The notes beneath the pieces are model-generated. The model made no database searches. It had not been told where the DNA came from and was given only the letters and a program-made list of their open reading frames with translations. 40,221 bases of DNA from Candidatus Aenigmatarchaeota archaeon. GTDB lineage: Archaea > Aenigmatarchaeota > Aenigmatarchaeia > QMZP01 > QMZT01. Location of the stretch: the NCBI GenBank assembly GCA_003663325.1, contig QMZT01000005.1, forward strand, positions 1 to 40,221, read 5' to 3'. Each line of letters starts with the position of its first letter. Position 1 is the first letter of the stretch. The position numbers were made by a program, and so were the translations under genes. Below are positions 33,698-40,200 of the stretch, piece after piece.

Positions 33698-33811
33698 GTA
33701 TAAAATAAAAAGGTAATAATTTAAATTTCTACCATCCAACAGAAAGCTTTTTCATTCTCCGGTTTTTTGGAGAGAAGCAAATATTTATTATTAAATGGGT
33801 AAAATTAAAGT

Positions 33812-34261
33812 ATGGATAGTAAACCTGTGATTCATGTAGAAGGTGCTAAAACTATAGATAAGCCATTTCCCGTATTTATAAAGGTTGAAAAGTACAAGGA
33901 TATTGTTAAATTTTTGCAGGATCTTCGCTCCTATGTGCTTAATCTTAGAGATGCACTCGATGCTATGGAAGACTTTCAAAGGGAGATTAAAAAGGGTTTT
34001 GTTATGGCTCAAAAAACGCTGGATGAGATAAACATGGTTTTATCATCTCTAGACTCATACTTTTTGAAGCCGGAGACGATTGATTACATAGATACAGCGG
34101 TAAAAGAAGTGAAGGAAAAGGAAGTCAAAAAACCCGAAAAGAAGAGTGTAATGAAAAAAGAAGAGATGGAAAAGTATGTAAAAGGTATATATGATCAGCT
34201 TGAAGAATTAAAGAGCCAATTGCAAGTTATTAGTTGGGATGAAACGAATAAAAACAAATAA
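33812..34261 (+). CDS. Archaeal coiled-coil protein of unknown function
   Basis: The 149-residue protein starts leaderless or nearly so (ATTTATTATTAAATGGG upstream). Its first part, PVFIKVEKYKDIVKFLQDLR, resembles small conserved archaeal proteins without known role. Residues ~35-95 are a predicted amphipathic helix pair (LNLRDALDAMEDFQREIKKG, QKTLDEINMVLSSLDSYFL). A Lys/Glu linker (~105-125) leads to a final helix (KYVKGIYDQLEELKSQLQ). There is no membrane segment. It stands alone, between GGGP synthase and the tRNA. Structural or adaptor roles fit such a layout but nothing in the sequence decides this. Confidence 0.65.
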   Translation: MDSKPVIHVEGAKTIDKPFPVFIKVEKYKDIVKFLQDLRSYVLNLRDALDAMEDFQREIKKGFVMAQKTLDEINMVLSSLDSYFLKPETIDYIDTAVKEVKEKEVKKPEKKSVMKKEEMEKYVKGIYDQLEELKSQLQVISWDETNKNK

Positions 34262-34264
34262 AAA

Positions 34265-34285
34265 TGAACTATACTTATTTTATAT
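34265..34285 (+). promoter_or_regulatory. Likely promoter of the tRNA-Leu gene
   Basis: The sequence ATACTTATTTTATATTG lies 8-22 bp ahead of the tRNA 5' end at 34292 and is the only TATA-like element in the 30-bp gap after the coiled-coil gene. The short distance suggests the transcript starts close to the mature tRNA 5' end. Confidence 0.45.
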
Positions 34286-34323
34286 TGAAATGCAGGGGAA
34301 GCCAAGTGGTCAAAGGCGGTAGA

Positions 34324-34363
34324 TCTTGAGCGCTGACTTATGGATGATTGCTCGGAGCTGAAG
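34324..34363 (+). ncRNA. tRNA insertion 1: intron-like, with box C/D-like guide motifs
   Basis: This 40-nt insertion (or 34325-34364) lies just 5' of the anticodon, at position 31/32 or 32/33. It begins TCTTGAGC, the exact complement of GCTCAAGA (34363-34370), i.e. the anticodon loop. One base later comes CTGA (34333-34336, D'-like), then 4 nt, GGATGA (34342-34347, C'-like), a 10-nt spacer and a second CTGA (34358-34361, D-like). By the N+5 rule the base opposite G34328 would be methylated, and that is C34 of the anticodon. No upstream box C was found. I could not draw a bulge-helix-bulge motif; instead a 13-bp hairpin (34319-34331 with 34363-34375, one mismatch) forms. Confidence 0.6.
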
Positions 34364-34371
34364 CTCAAGAT

Positions 34372-34392
34372 ATACTAAGGGATATGGGCGAC
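34372..34392 (+). other. tRNA insertion 2: 21-nt intron-like segment in the anticodon 3' stem
   Basis: The bases between T39 (34371) and C40 (34393) are extra relative to the mature fold. The insertion contains CTAAGGGA (34375-34382), the perfect complement of TCCCTTAG (34397-34404) in the variable arm just downstream, so an 8-bp hairpin forms in the precursor. Shifting the boundaries by up to 4 nt gives nearly the same mature sequence, because ATAC and CTAC flank it. I found no standard bulge-helix-bulge arrangement at any of these boundaries. Confidence 0.5.
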
Positions 34393-34422
34393 CTACTCCC
34401 TTAGTGGGTTCCTGGGTTCGAA

Positions 34423-34493
34423 GCGCAAGAGGGCTTCAGAAGCTTTGCTTTCTCGCCCTCTTACCGCACTATCTCCCATGAAAGGCTTGGAAA
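34423..34493 (+). other. tRNA insertion 3: 71-nt intron in the T loop (59/60)
   Basis: The T loop reads TTCGAA at 34417-34422 and resumes with T34494 before CCCAG. A bulge-helix-bulge-like fold fits: the T stem is the outer helix, 34417-34420 pair with 34488-34491 (T-A, T.G, C-G, G.T), and bulges 34421-34423 and 34492-34494 are cut after their second base, restoring TTCGAAT exactly. The inner intron helix is weak. Inside the intron is a two-tier hairpin: AAGAGGGC (34427-34434) with GCCCTCTT (34455-34462), and AGAAGC with GCTTTCT above it. Confidence 0.6.
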
Positions 34494-34504
34494 TCCCAGC
34501 CCCT

Positions 34505-34665
34505 GCATTGAGCCTTTCTTTACGGGAGCTAACGCTTCCTCAAGAAACCCTCGGGAAAGAAATACGCATTGAGCCTTTCTTTACAGTGAACCTTTTTACA
34601 GCAGCTAACGCTTGCTCAAAAAGGTTCAATCCAAAAACATGAAATTATACTTCCTCAAAAAGGCT
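34505..34665 (+). repeat. Hairpin-repeat patch downstream of the tRNA
   Basis: No gene fits this stretch. GCATTGAGCCTTTCTTTAC occurs twice, at 34505-34523 and 34566-34584, 61 bp apart; the first copy begins inside the tRNA 3' end. Each copy is joined to a two-tier hairpin with loop TAAC: TTTCTT...GGGAGC-TAAC-GCTTCC...AAGAAA (34515-34547), and TGAACCTTTTT...AGCAGC-TAAC-GCTTGCT...AAAAAGGTTCA (34587-34628, 11-bp outer stem). The same architecture, with a TTT loop, is found in tRNA insertion 3. GGCTTCAG is also shared between 34432-34439 and 34661-34668. These could be transcript terminators, small RNAs or a miniature mobile hairpin family. Confidence 0.6.
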
Positions 34666-36723
34666 TCAGGAAAAGAAGTATGAAAATATGGCTTTTATTT
34701 TATTTAGGATGTACTTTATGAAATTTATTAGTTTGTCGATGAGGCTTTCATTAAAGGTGTAGTGCCTGATTATCTCATGTTCTTTACCACCTTCATCCTT
34801 ATATAACACCTTTATCACATGTGTGCCTTCTTCAGCATCAAATTTCACTATCTTCTCCCCTAAAAAGCTACCTAACGTTTTTCGCTTACCATCAAAAAAT
34901 ATTTCTACGTCCCTAGCCTCATACCTTTCTACCTTTATCCTTATTACAGCCTTCTTGTTTATGTAAAAAGAATCAATAGCTATGAGTGGTAAATCATAAA
35001 CCTCCACAAATATTTTCTCCCTCTCCATCTCTTTACCATTCTCAACTACACTTACAGTTATTTGTTTGATTCCTGTTGAATTATAATAGAGGGTGAAATT
35101 AGTCTTATTATTGCTTGCCCTTCCCTCTAGCTCAACATTTTCGCTCTTAACCACCACCTTCCCACTGCCGCTTAGCTCAACACTAAGCAAAAGCTTTTCA
35201 CCAACCACCGCGTGCCTTTTAATACTAATATCCTTTATCTTTTTATGCTGCCTATCGCTAACATATTCAAACTCCCTTACCTCACCATAAGATGAGTAGA
35301 TAACAATTTTACCCTTTCCAGCCTTCTTTGGTATGAAACTAAATGAAATTCCTTCACGGCTTGCATCTTTTACTTCATGAATACCATCTGCAATAAAACC
35401 TATTTTCCCACTCTTCCTATTTGTCTCTATCCAAATATCTATGCTCTTGCCAAGAGAGACATTTAGCGAGGATACGAATACATTCTTTATATTACCGCCT
35501 GCTTTTTCTTTACCCGTTACCACTGATAGATTTATAGAGCGTAAAGAGAACAGCCTTGAGTTCAGGGTAAGAGGACATGTAAAGATATAACCCTTTGGCA
35601 AGCTCTCGTTTACATGAAGTTTCCAATAAATCACGCTTCTTTCACCCTTTTTTAAAATCAAGGTTTTTGTTTCATTATCCACACTGACAATATTGTACCC
35701 TTTACACGGCTTTAGCTCTAGCCTTTCAACCGCATACTCTTTAGGTGTGAGATCCATAATGACTAATACATCATCCCCAGGAAATGCCCTTTCTGTGCTC
35801 AATCCAAGCCTATATTCATTACTTCTATCCCTCAGCTCGTAATCAATTATACTTATATTTGGCCTGTCTTCTTCCCATGCTATGTTCCCTACCTCTAACC
35901 CAGAAACCCTTACATTATTGTTTGCCTGGTTATCCAAATGTTCACCAAACTTTATATGAGTCGCATCTATATATCCGACCTCTAGCCAAAGTATATCAAC
36001 TGGTACCCACTTACCGAGCCAGACCTCTGCATATGCATGTCTTTCCCAGCCTTCATCTCCAAATGCATATCCTGAGATATATTTTGTTGGTATACCTATA
36101 CTTCTTGCGAGAGCTGTAAATAGTGTTGTGTATTCAGCACACACCCCTCTTTTATTCTTCAAAACCCATAGTGCATCGTAATTCTTATCTGAACAAGCCA
36201 AATCGTATCTTATATTATTATTTACCCATATCGCAAGCTTTGCTACCTTTTCAAAATCATCCCCCGCATTAGCTGTTATTTCCTTTGCAAGCTTCCTTAT
36301 AATCTCTGCATTACTCTGTATATTCTCTGTGCCTTTGAGGTATTTCAATGCATAATCAGGAATGGAAGATGGTAGTTCAAGCTCGGAGGTGTGCCAATCC
36401 CTTGCGCTTACCTCAAAGCCTACAGTGTAGCTAAACACATTACTACTCATTTTTGATTCTATAACCCCTATTCTTCCTTCCTCAGTCTCTATTATTTTTA
36501 TACTTGTCTTAACATCCTGCCTGTCATTATCTTGTGGAATTGTCAGATTTATTGATATATTGCTTGGCTTGCCTTCCACACCTATTCTTCCGCTCATATT
36601 TATCAAAACTTTTATGTCCTTTACCAGAGCAGGGTTCTTTATTTCGTAAGCTTCAGCTACCTCTAAGTATAGCACGCAGAAAAGAAATACAATCACACCA
36701 ATAATTACTTCAGCTCTTCTCAT
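34666..36723 (-). CDS. Exported transglutaminase-like protein with Ig-like domains
   Basis: The 685-residue protein has a signal peptide or N-terminal anchor (IIGVIVFLFCVLYLEVAEA). A transglutaminase-like core spans about residues 150-255 with the papain-like triad visible: Cys in RGVCAEYTTLFTALARSIG, His in RHAYAEVWLGK, Asp in WVPVDILW. A run of beta-sandwich domains follows (~290-640), and a C-terminal amphipathic or membrane helix ends the chain (LINFIKYILNKIKAIFSYF). Such archaeal proteins are thought to act as extracellular peptidases or cross-linkers; which applies here is unknown. The gene starts 1 bp after the scpA stop, so the two are co-transcribed despite unrelated roles. Its 3' end abuts the hairpin-repeat patch. 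Confidence 0.85.
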   Translation of the reverse strand: MRRAEVIIGVIVFLFCVLYLEVAEAYEIKNPALVKDIKVLINMSGRIGVEGKPSNISINLTIPQDNDRQDVKTSIKIIETEEGRIGVIESKMSSNVFSYTVGFEVSARDWHTSELELPSSIPDYALKYLKGTENIQSNAEIIRKLAKEITANAGDDFEKVAKLAIWVNNNIRYDLACSDKNYDALWVLKNKRGVCAEYTTLFTALARSIGIPTKYISGYAFGDEGWERHAYAEVWLGKWVPVDILWLEVGYIDATHIKFGEHLDNQANNNVRVSGLEVGNIAWEEDRPNISIIDYELRDRSNEYRLGLSTERAFPGDDVLVIMDLTPKEYAVERLELKPCKGYNIVSVDNETKTLILKKGERSVIYWKLHVNESLPKGYIFTCPLTLNSRLFSLRSINLSVVTGKEKAGGNIKNVFVSSLNVSLGKSIDIWIETNRKSGKIGFIADGIHEVKDASREGISFSFIPKKAGKGKIVIYSSYGEVREFEYVSDRQHKKIKDISIKRHAVVGEKLLLSVELSGSGKVVVKSENVELEGRASNNKTNFTLYYNSTGIKQITVSVVENGKEMEREKIFVEVYDLPLIAIDSFYINKKAVIRIKVERYEARDVEIFFDGKRKTLGSFLGEKIVKFDAEEGTHVIKVLYKDEGGKEHEIIRHYTFNESLIDKLINFIKYILNKIKAIFSYFFS

Positions 36724-36724
36724 A

Positions 36725-37423
36725 CTATCTCTTCTTTATCCATATCTCATCAAAAAATTCTTTCTGCCAGCAAGTGATTTTTTGCTGAGCGTCAAGGTGT
36801 ATAAGGGGGATGAAATTGTTCACAATCTCCTCTCTTTCCCACCTATCAACAATCCTCGAGAATCCTATCTCCTTGCCTTTTATCTTTTCCAAGATATTCG
36901 TTATCTTCTCATATAGTAGCTTTATTCTGAGATTTATGTCTTCTCTCTCAATTCTAATATTTTTTCTCATATCCTGTATTCTTCTTTTCCTTCGCTCACT
37001 CGTTTCAATAACTTTTTTTAACGCTTTAACCAGATCATTAACAACTATCTTTCTTACGGGGACCCTTTTTGGTGGCATTGTAATAGGGGTTATCTCCATG
37101 CCTTCTTCATCAAAGAGCTCCTCTTCAAAAGCCTCAATCTCAGCTTCTTCAACCTCCTCTTTACCTTCTTCCAGTTGTTCTTTAAATGATCTAAGATATT
37201 CCGATTTCATCTTTAAAAGCACAGCTGCAACCAACACATACTTTGCAGGTATCTTAAAATCCATCTCCTTTAGCCTTTCTAAATAGCGTAAAAATGCATT
37301 GGTAAGCTTAACTATATCTATATCCCATGGATTAAGACCCTCCCAACCAATAATTTGGTATATAACCTGCTCCCACGAATACTCCGATCTCAGCAATTCC
37401 AAAATTTTTTCTTCCCCGTTCAT
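36725..37423 (-). CDS. scpA: Segregation and condensation protein A (kleisin)
   Basis: ScpA is the kleisin that bridges the two heads of an Smc dimer. The 232-residue product shows the family pattern: an N-terminal domain with WEGLNPWDIDIVKLTNAFLR and KYVLVAAVLLKMKSEYLR, an acidic linker (residues ~95-125, mostly E), and a C-terminal region ending in IVNNFIPLIHLDAQQKI, the typical kleisin winged helix. Length is normal for archaea. No smc or scpB gene is in the window. The transglutaminase gene follows at once. The 150-bp gap upstream carries promoters for this gene and the divergent HAD gene. Confidence 0.9.
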   Translation of the reverse strand: MNGEEKILELLRSEYSWEQVIYQIIGWEGLNPWDIDIVKLTNAFLRYLERLKEMDFKIPAKYVLVAAVLLKMKSEYLRSFKEQLEEGKEEVEEAEIEAFEEELFDEEGMEITPITMPPKRVPVRKIVVNDLVKALKKVIETSERRKRRIQDMRKNIRIEREDINLRIKLLYEKITNILEKIKGKEIGFSRIVDRWEREEIVNNFIPLIHLDAQQKITCWQKEFFDEIWIKKR

Positions 37424-37573
37424 TACTTTATATTATATATTGGAATGCTTATTAAAATAATAAATAAAGGAATTCGGGCTTTGCTAAAAAATTTTATCTT
37501 CAGTCTATCCTGTGAAAATATTAACAACTATTAAATAACAAATATAAATATTTATCCTGCATAGAGATGAGAT
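37424..37573. promoter_or_regulatory. Divergent promoter region between scpA and the HAD gene
   Basis: No gene is seen in these 150 bp. AAATATAAATATTTATCC (about 37538-37555) is a clear TATA region for the plus-strand HAD gene (ATG 37574). On the minus strand CCAATATATAATATAAAG just ahead of the scpA ATG is a likely TATA region at close range. The middle is AT-rich with no repeats of note. Confidence 0.5.
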
Positions 37574-38308
37574 ATGAGAGATGTTATTAAGCATGATGTT
37601 GCATGGGTTATAGCAGGGGATGAGCTTGATGAAGAAGATATAAGAAGGCTTATGCTTAATTGTGATGTTTGTATATCTGATCTGGACGATACCGATGCAA
37701 ACTCCCCAGCAAAGTACTTAGCGTGTAACAAACTCTTCCACGATGAGCCTCTTAGTTCTTGTTTTATAAAGTGGTGCATACACACGGGCTTTGAGCTTAT
37801 GAAAAAAGGGAAAAGATGCGAGCTGGATCGGTGGAAGGAGTATGTCAGACTTTTTCTAAATACTGAAAAAGAGAGGGAAAAAGCCAGACGCCTTTTTACA
37901 CCAGAAATTGTTAATAAACTCATCTATCCAGGTGTTAAAGACTTCTATCGTTTGATTAAGGGAAGAAAAATATATGTGACGGGGAATATCGGTGAAATTG
38001 CTGAAGTCTTTGCAAAATACACGGGAGTTGATGAGATTAAACCGGAGGTATATGATAAGGCCAGAGTAATGGAAGAACTCTTAAGGGATGCAGGCTTTAA
38101 AAGGATCACGTTCAAAGGTGATTCCAACGCAGATGAGGAGGCACTTGATGTATTAAGATTTTATGAGAAGAGAGGGGAAGTAGAGTATGTCATAGCATGC
38201 GATGTGGCATGCAGCATAAAGCAAGGAGAAGATCATATTATGAATAAGGGTTATGATATAGCCATAGGACGTGATTATAGAGGGCTTGTTAGAGTGCTAA
38301 AAGGCTGA
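37574..38308 (+). CDS. HAD-superfamily hydrolase
   Basis: The 244-residue protein has the HAD motifs in order: motif I CISDLDDTDAN (D-x-D-D-T, nucleophile Asp at about residue 36), a helical cap at ~50-130, motif II IYVTGNIGE (Thr), and motif IV FKGDSNADEEAL (GD-x3-D/E) near residue 183. Motif III lysine could be the Lys of KARVMEELL or FKGD. The last part (VIACDVACSIKQGED) resembles archaeal HAD relatives of unknown substrate. It is probably a small-molecule phosphatase in the cytoplasm. It stands alone, divergent from scpA and convergent with srp54. Confidence 0.8.
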   Translation: MRDVIKHDVAWVIAGDELDEEDIRRLMLNCDVCISDLDDTDANSPAKYLACNKLFHDEPLSSCFIKWCIHTGFELMKKGKRCELDRWKEYVRLFLNTEKEREKARRLFTPEIVNKLIYPGVKDFYRLIKGRKIYVTGNIGEIAEVFAKYTGVDEIKPEVYDKARVMEELLRDAGFKRITFKGDSNADEEALDVLRFYEKRGEVEYVIACDVACSIKQGEDHIMNKGYDIAIGRDYRGLVRVLKG

Positions 38309-38340
38309 TTCATTTTACTCAACTAAATAACAAACCCCAA

Positions 38341-39657
38341 TTAAAAACCAAATCCAAATTGTTTTAGGAGTGATGCAAATGGCCCTCGCTTTAGTGCTTT
38401 GCCACCTTTCATCATTTTTAAGAATTTTTTGATCTGCCTGTATGTTTTTATCAATTCCTTTATTTCCTCCTCCTTTACCCCAGATCCTTTAGCTATTCTC
38501 TTTATCCTTGAGCTGTCTAATATTTCTGGGTTTTCTCTTTCCATTTTTGTCATACTATCTATCGCATATCGCCACCTCTTCATTTTTTCCTCTTGCAAAT
38601 CTATAAGCTCTGATGGTATGTTTAGTTTTGGCAATCTTGGGAACATTTGCATTACCCTGGTAAGTGGGCCCATGCCCTGGATAGCCTTTATTTGTTCATA
38701 AAACTCCAAGAATGTGAATTTGCCTTCCATTATATTTTTTGCAGTCCTTTCTATACCCTGCTCTTTAGCCTTTTCTAACAATCCCTTTATATCCCCATAA
38801 CCAATAAGCATACCTACAAATCTCTCCGGCTCGTACCGCTCAAAATCTTCTATCTTCTCCCCTATTCCTATAAATTTTACCTTTGCTCCAGATACTGATG
38901 CAGCAGCAAGAGCTCCACCAGCTTTTGCGGTGCTGTCAAGCTTTGTAATTATAATACCTGTTATCCCTACCAGTTTATTGAACTCCTCTGCCTGCTTTCT
39001 TGCTATATGGCCTATATCTGCTGGCAACACAAGTAAAACTTCCTTTGGCTTCACGATGTTTTTAAGCTCTTTAAGCTCTTTAGCAAGCTCCTCATCCAGT
39101 GCATCCCTACCAGCGGTATCAAATATTAGAACAGCTTCCTTTGCCTTATTAATGGCATTTCTCGCAACCTCTATTGCGCTGGCCCCTTCATGGTACACAT
39201 TTACCCCTATTTTTTCCCCTATCTGAATAAGCTGTTCCTTTGCAGCGGGTCTGTGTGTATCGCATGCAACCATAGCTGGCTTCAAACCTCTTTTTTTAAA
39301 CCACAGAGCAAGCTTTCCTGTAACTGTTGTTTTTCCGGAACCAAATAAACCAATAACCATTATTCTTTGTGGCAAAAGCTCTAATTTACCAGGTTCGCTA
39401 CCTAAAAGCTTTACCATTTCCTCATAGAGCGTTTTTATTAATTTCTCCCTGAGTGTAAGACCTTCCATCTCTTTAGATTTCACGCTTGCCCTTATTTTAT
39501 TGGATAACTCAAAAACGAGCCTAACATCAACATCCGCTTGCAAAAGCGTTCTTTGTATGTCTTTTATTATTTCCTCTACCTTTTCCTTATCTGCTATACT
39601 TATACCAGAGATTTTATCAAATATCCCCCTAAGTCCAGAGCTCAACTTATCAAGCAT
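38341..39657 (-). CDS. srp54: Signal recognition particle subunit SRP54
   Basis: SRP54 binds signal sequences and 7S RNA and docks with FtsY through twinned GTPases. The 438-residue protein has an N domain (residues 1-~95), a G domain with G1 GLFGSGKTT, the CDTHRPAAKEQL box, DTAGRDALDEELAKEL and TKLDSTAKAGG, and the Met-rich M domain (from ~300: FLEFYEQIKAIQGMGPL, TRVMQMFPRLP). The M domain includes the RNA-binding SRIKRIAKGSGV segment. Length is normal. It is monocistronic. Downstream is the convergent HAD gene and upstream a decayed ATPase remnant. No 7S RNA gene is in the window. Confidence 0.96.
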   Translation of the reverse strand: MLDKLSSGLRGIFDKISGISIADKEKVEEIIKDIQRTLLQADVDVRLVFELSNKIRASVKSKEMEGLTLREKLIKTLYEEMVKLLGSEPGKLELLPQRIMVIGLFGSGKTTVTGKLALWFKKRGLKPAMVACDTHRPAAKEQLIQIGEKIGVNVYHEGASAIEVARNAINKAKEAVLIFDTAGRDALDEELAKELKELKNIVKPKEVLLVLPADIGHIARKQAEEFNKLVGITGIIITKLDSTAKAGGALAAASVSGAKVKFIGIGEKIEDFERYEPERFVGMLIGYGDIKGLLEKAKEQGIERTAKNIMEGKFTFLEFYEQIKAIQGMGPLTRVMQMFPRLPKLNIPSELIDLQEEKMKRWRYAIDSMTKMERENPEILDSSRIKRIAKGSGVKEEEIKELIKTYRQIKKFLKMMKGGKALKRGPFASLLKQFGFGF

Positions 39658-39702
39658 AACATATCACATTAATAATGTTTATAAATCTTTTCAATAAAAT
39701 AG

Positions 39703-39873
39703 TAGATCTGAAAATTGATAAATCTATAGCTGAGAAACTGGTAAGATTTTTTATGGAGTATAGTCCAAGAATTTGAAGAAAAATCCAATGGAGTTTGTTG
39801 AATTTATACAACTCCCAAAGCTAGACACTATTTTCTGCTTGACGAAGTGCAGTGCGTAAAAGATATTGGATAA
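39703..39873 (+). pseudogene. Decayed fragment of an AAA_14-type ATPase
   Basis: In the frame ending at TAA 39871-39873 the sequence reads ARHYFLLDEVQCVKDIG, a clear Walker B segment of the AAA_14 family (compare AYIFLDEVTSLKEWW in the copy at 18127). Directly upstream in the same frame is a TGA stop, preceded by a plausible continuation, and further upstream a shift to another frame (VDLKIDKSIAEKLVRFFMEY). No Walker A and no C-terminal domain are present. The fragment therefore looks like the residue of a third family member near srp54. The upstream frame assignment is less sure than the Walker B piece. Confidence 0.45.
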
Positions 39874-40096
39874 AAATAATGGCTGCGATATTTTCATCAT
39901 ACCTTTTGCAGATAGACAAAAGACTATCTTGAAATTATTAAAGGAAAAATCAAGAATAAGCGGAGCTCAATTATCTGAAAAATTAGGCATAAATCCGCCT
40001 GCTGTGCAAAAGCATCTTGAAAAATTAAAATCGCAGGGTCTGTTAAAAAAGTTAGCTACCAAAAGCGGCTACTGGGAAATCATAGAAAAAAAATAG
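39866..40096 (+). CDS. Small winged-helix DNA-binding protein, possibly a truncated gene
   Basis: The 76-residue frame contains a clear winged helix: RQKTILKLLKEKSRISGAQL, SEKLGINPPAVQKHLEKLKS and QGLLKKLATKSGYWEI. This resembles the C-terminal HTH of larger archaeal AlbA_2/ATPase regulators (COG2865-like), whose end often reads GYW-x-I/V. Only a TTG start (39866) is available and it overlaps the ATPase remnant, so the gene may be the 3' piece of a lost longer gene instead of a working small regulator. No clear ribosome site is seen. Confidence 0.45.
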   Translation: MDKNNGCDIFIIPFADRQKTILKLLKEKSRISGAQLSEKLGINPPAVQKHLEKLKSQGLLKKLATKSGYWEIIEKK

Positions 40097-40113
40097 AATT
40101 TAAAGAAAGAATT

Positions 40114-40136
40114 CCACCAGTCTATTTGACTGGTGG
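40114..40136. repeat. Perfect 9-bp hairpin (CCACCAGTC / GACTGGTGG)
   Basis: CCACCAGTC-TATTT-GACTGGTGG lies 18 bp after the winged-helix stop. It has 9 perfectly paired positions and a 5-nt loop, followed by AA-rich sequence and no T-run. It could be a transcription-terminating or protein-binding hairpin, or an end hairpin of an IS200/IS605-type element. Confidence 0.6.
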
Positions 40137-40200
40137 TAAACAAAAACAAATACTAATTCTCAATCCAAGAATAAAACAAAACCTCTGGAAATAGAAGAGG

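Larger units (their letters stand above)
34292..34507 (+). tRNA. tRNA-Leu(CAA) interrupted by three insertions
   Basis: The ends are GCAGGGG (34292-34298) and CCCCTGC (34500-34506) plus discriminator A (34507), a perfect 7-bp acceptor. D arm: GCC/GGC around AAGTGGTCAAA. Anticodon arm: GTAGA (34319-34323), loop CTCAAGA (34364-34370), then T (34371) and CTAC (34393-34396), giving a fully paired stem and anticodon CAA. Variable arm TCCC-TTAG-TGGG; T arm CTGGG (34412-34416), loop TTCGAA (34417-34422) plus T (34494), then CCCAG (34495-34499). Removing 40, 21 and 71 nt leaves an 84-nt class II tRNA; A73 and the D loop say leucine, not serine. CCA is not encoded. A disrupted, inactive gene is the alternative to a multi-intron gene. 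Confidence 0.82.

Noticed and set aside
34319-34396. Reading the tRNA as Ser(UGA), Gln(UUG) or Leu(GAG) with a single intron
   Set aside because: These need C at position 33 or one or two extra bases after the D stem, and leave an A-C mismatch in the anticodon stem. Discriminator A73 and the D loop are those of archaeal tRNA-Leu. Only the CAA reading pairs everywhere.
34445-34642. A 65-codon plus-strand frame across the tRNA 3' part and hairpin patch
   Set aside because: It runs through the tRNA intron, T arm and acceptor and through the hairpin repeats, has no ribosome site and resembles no protein.
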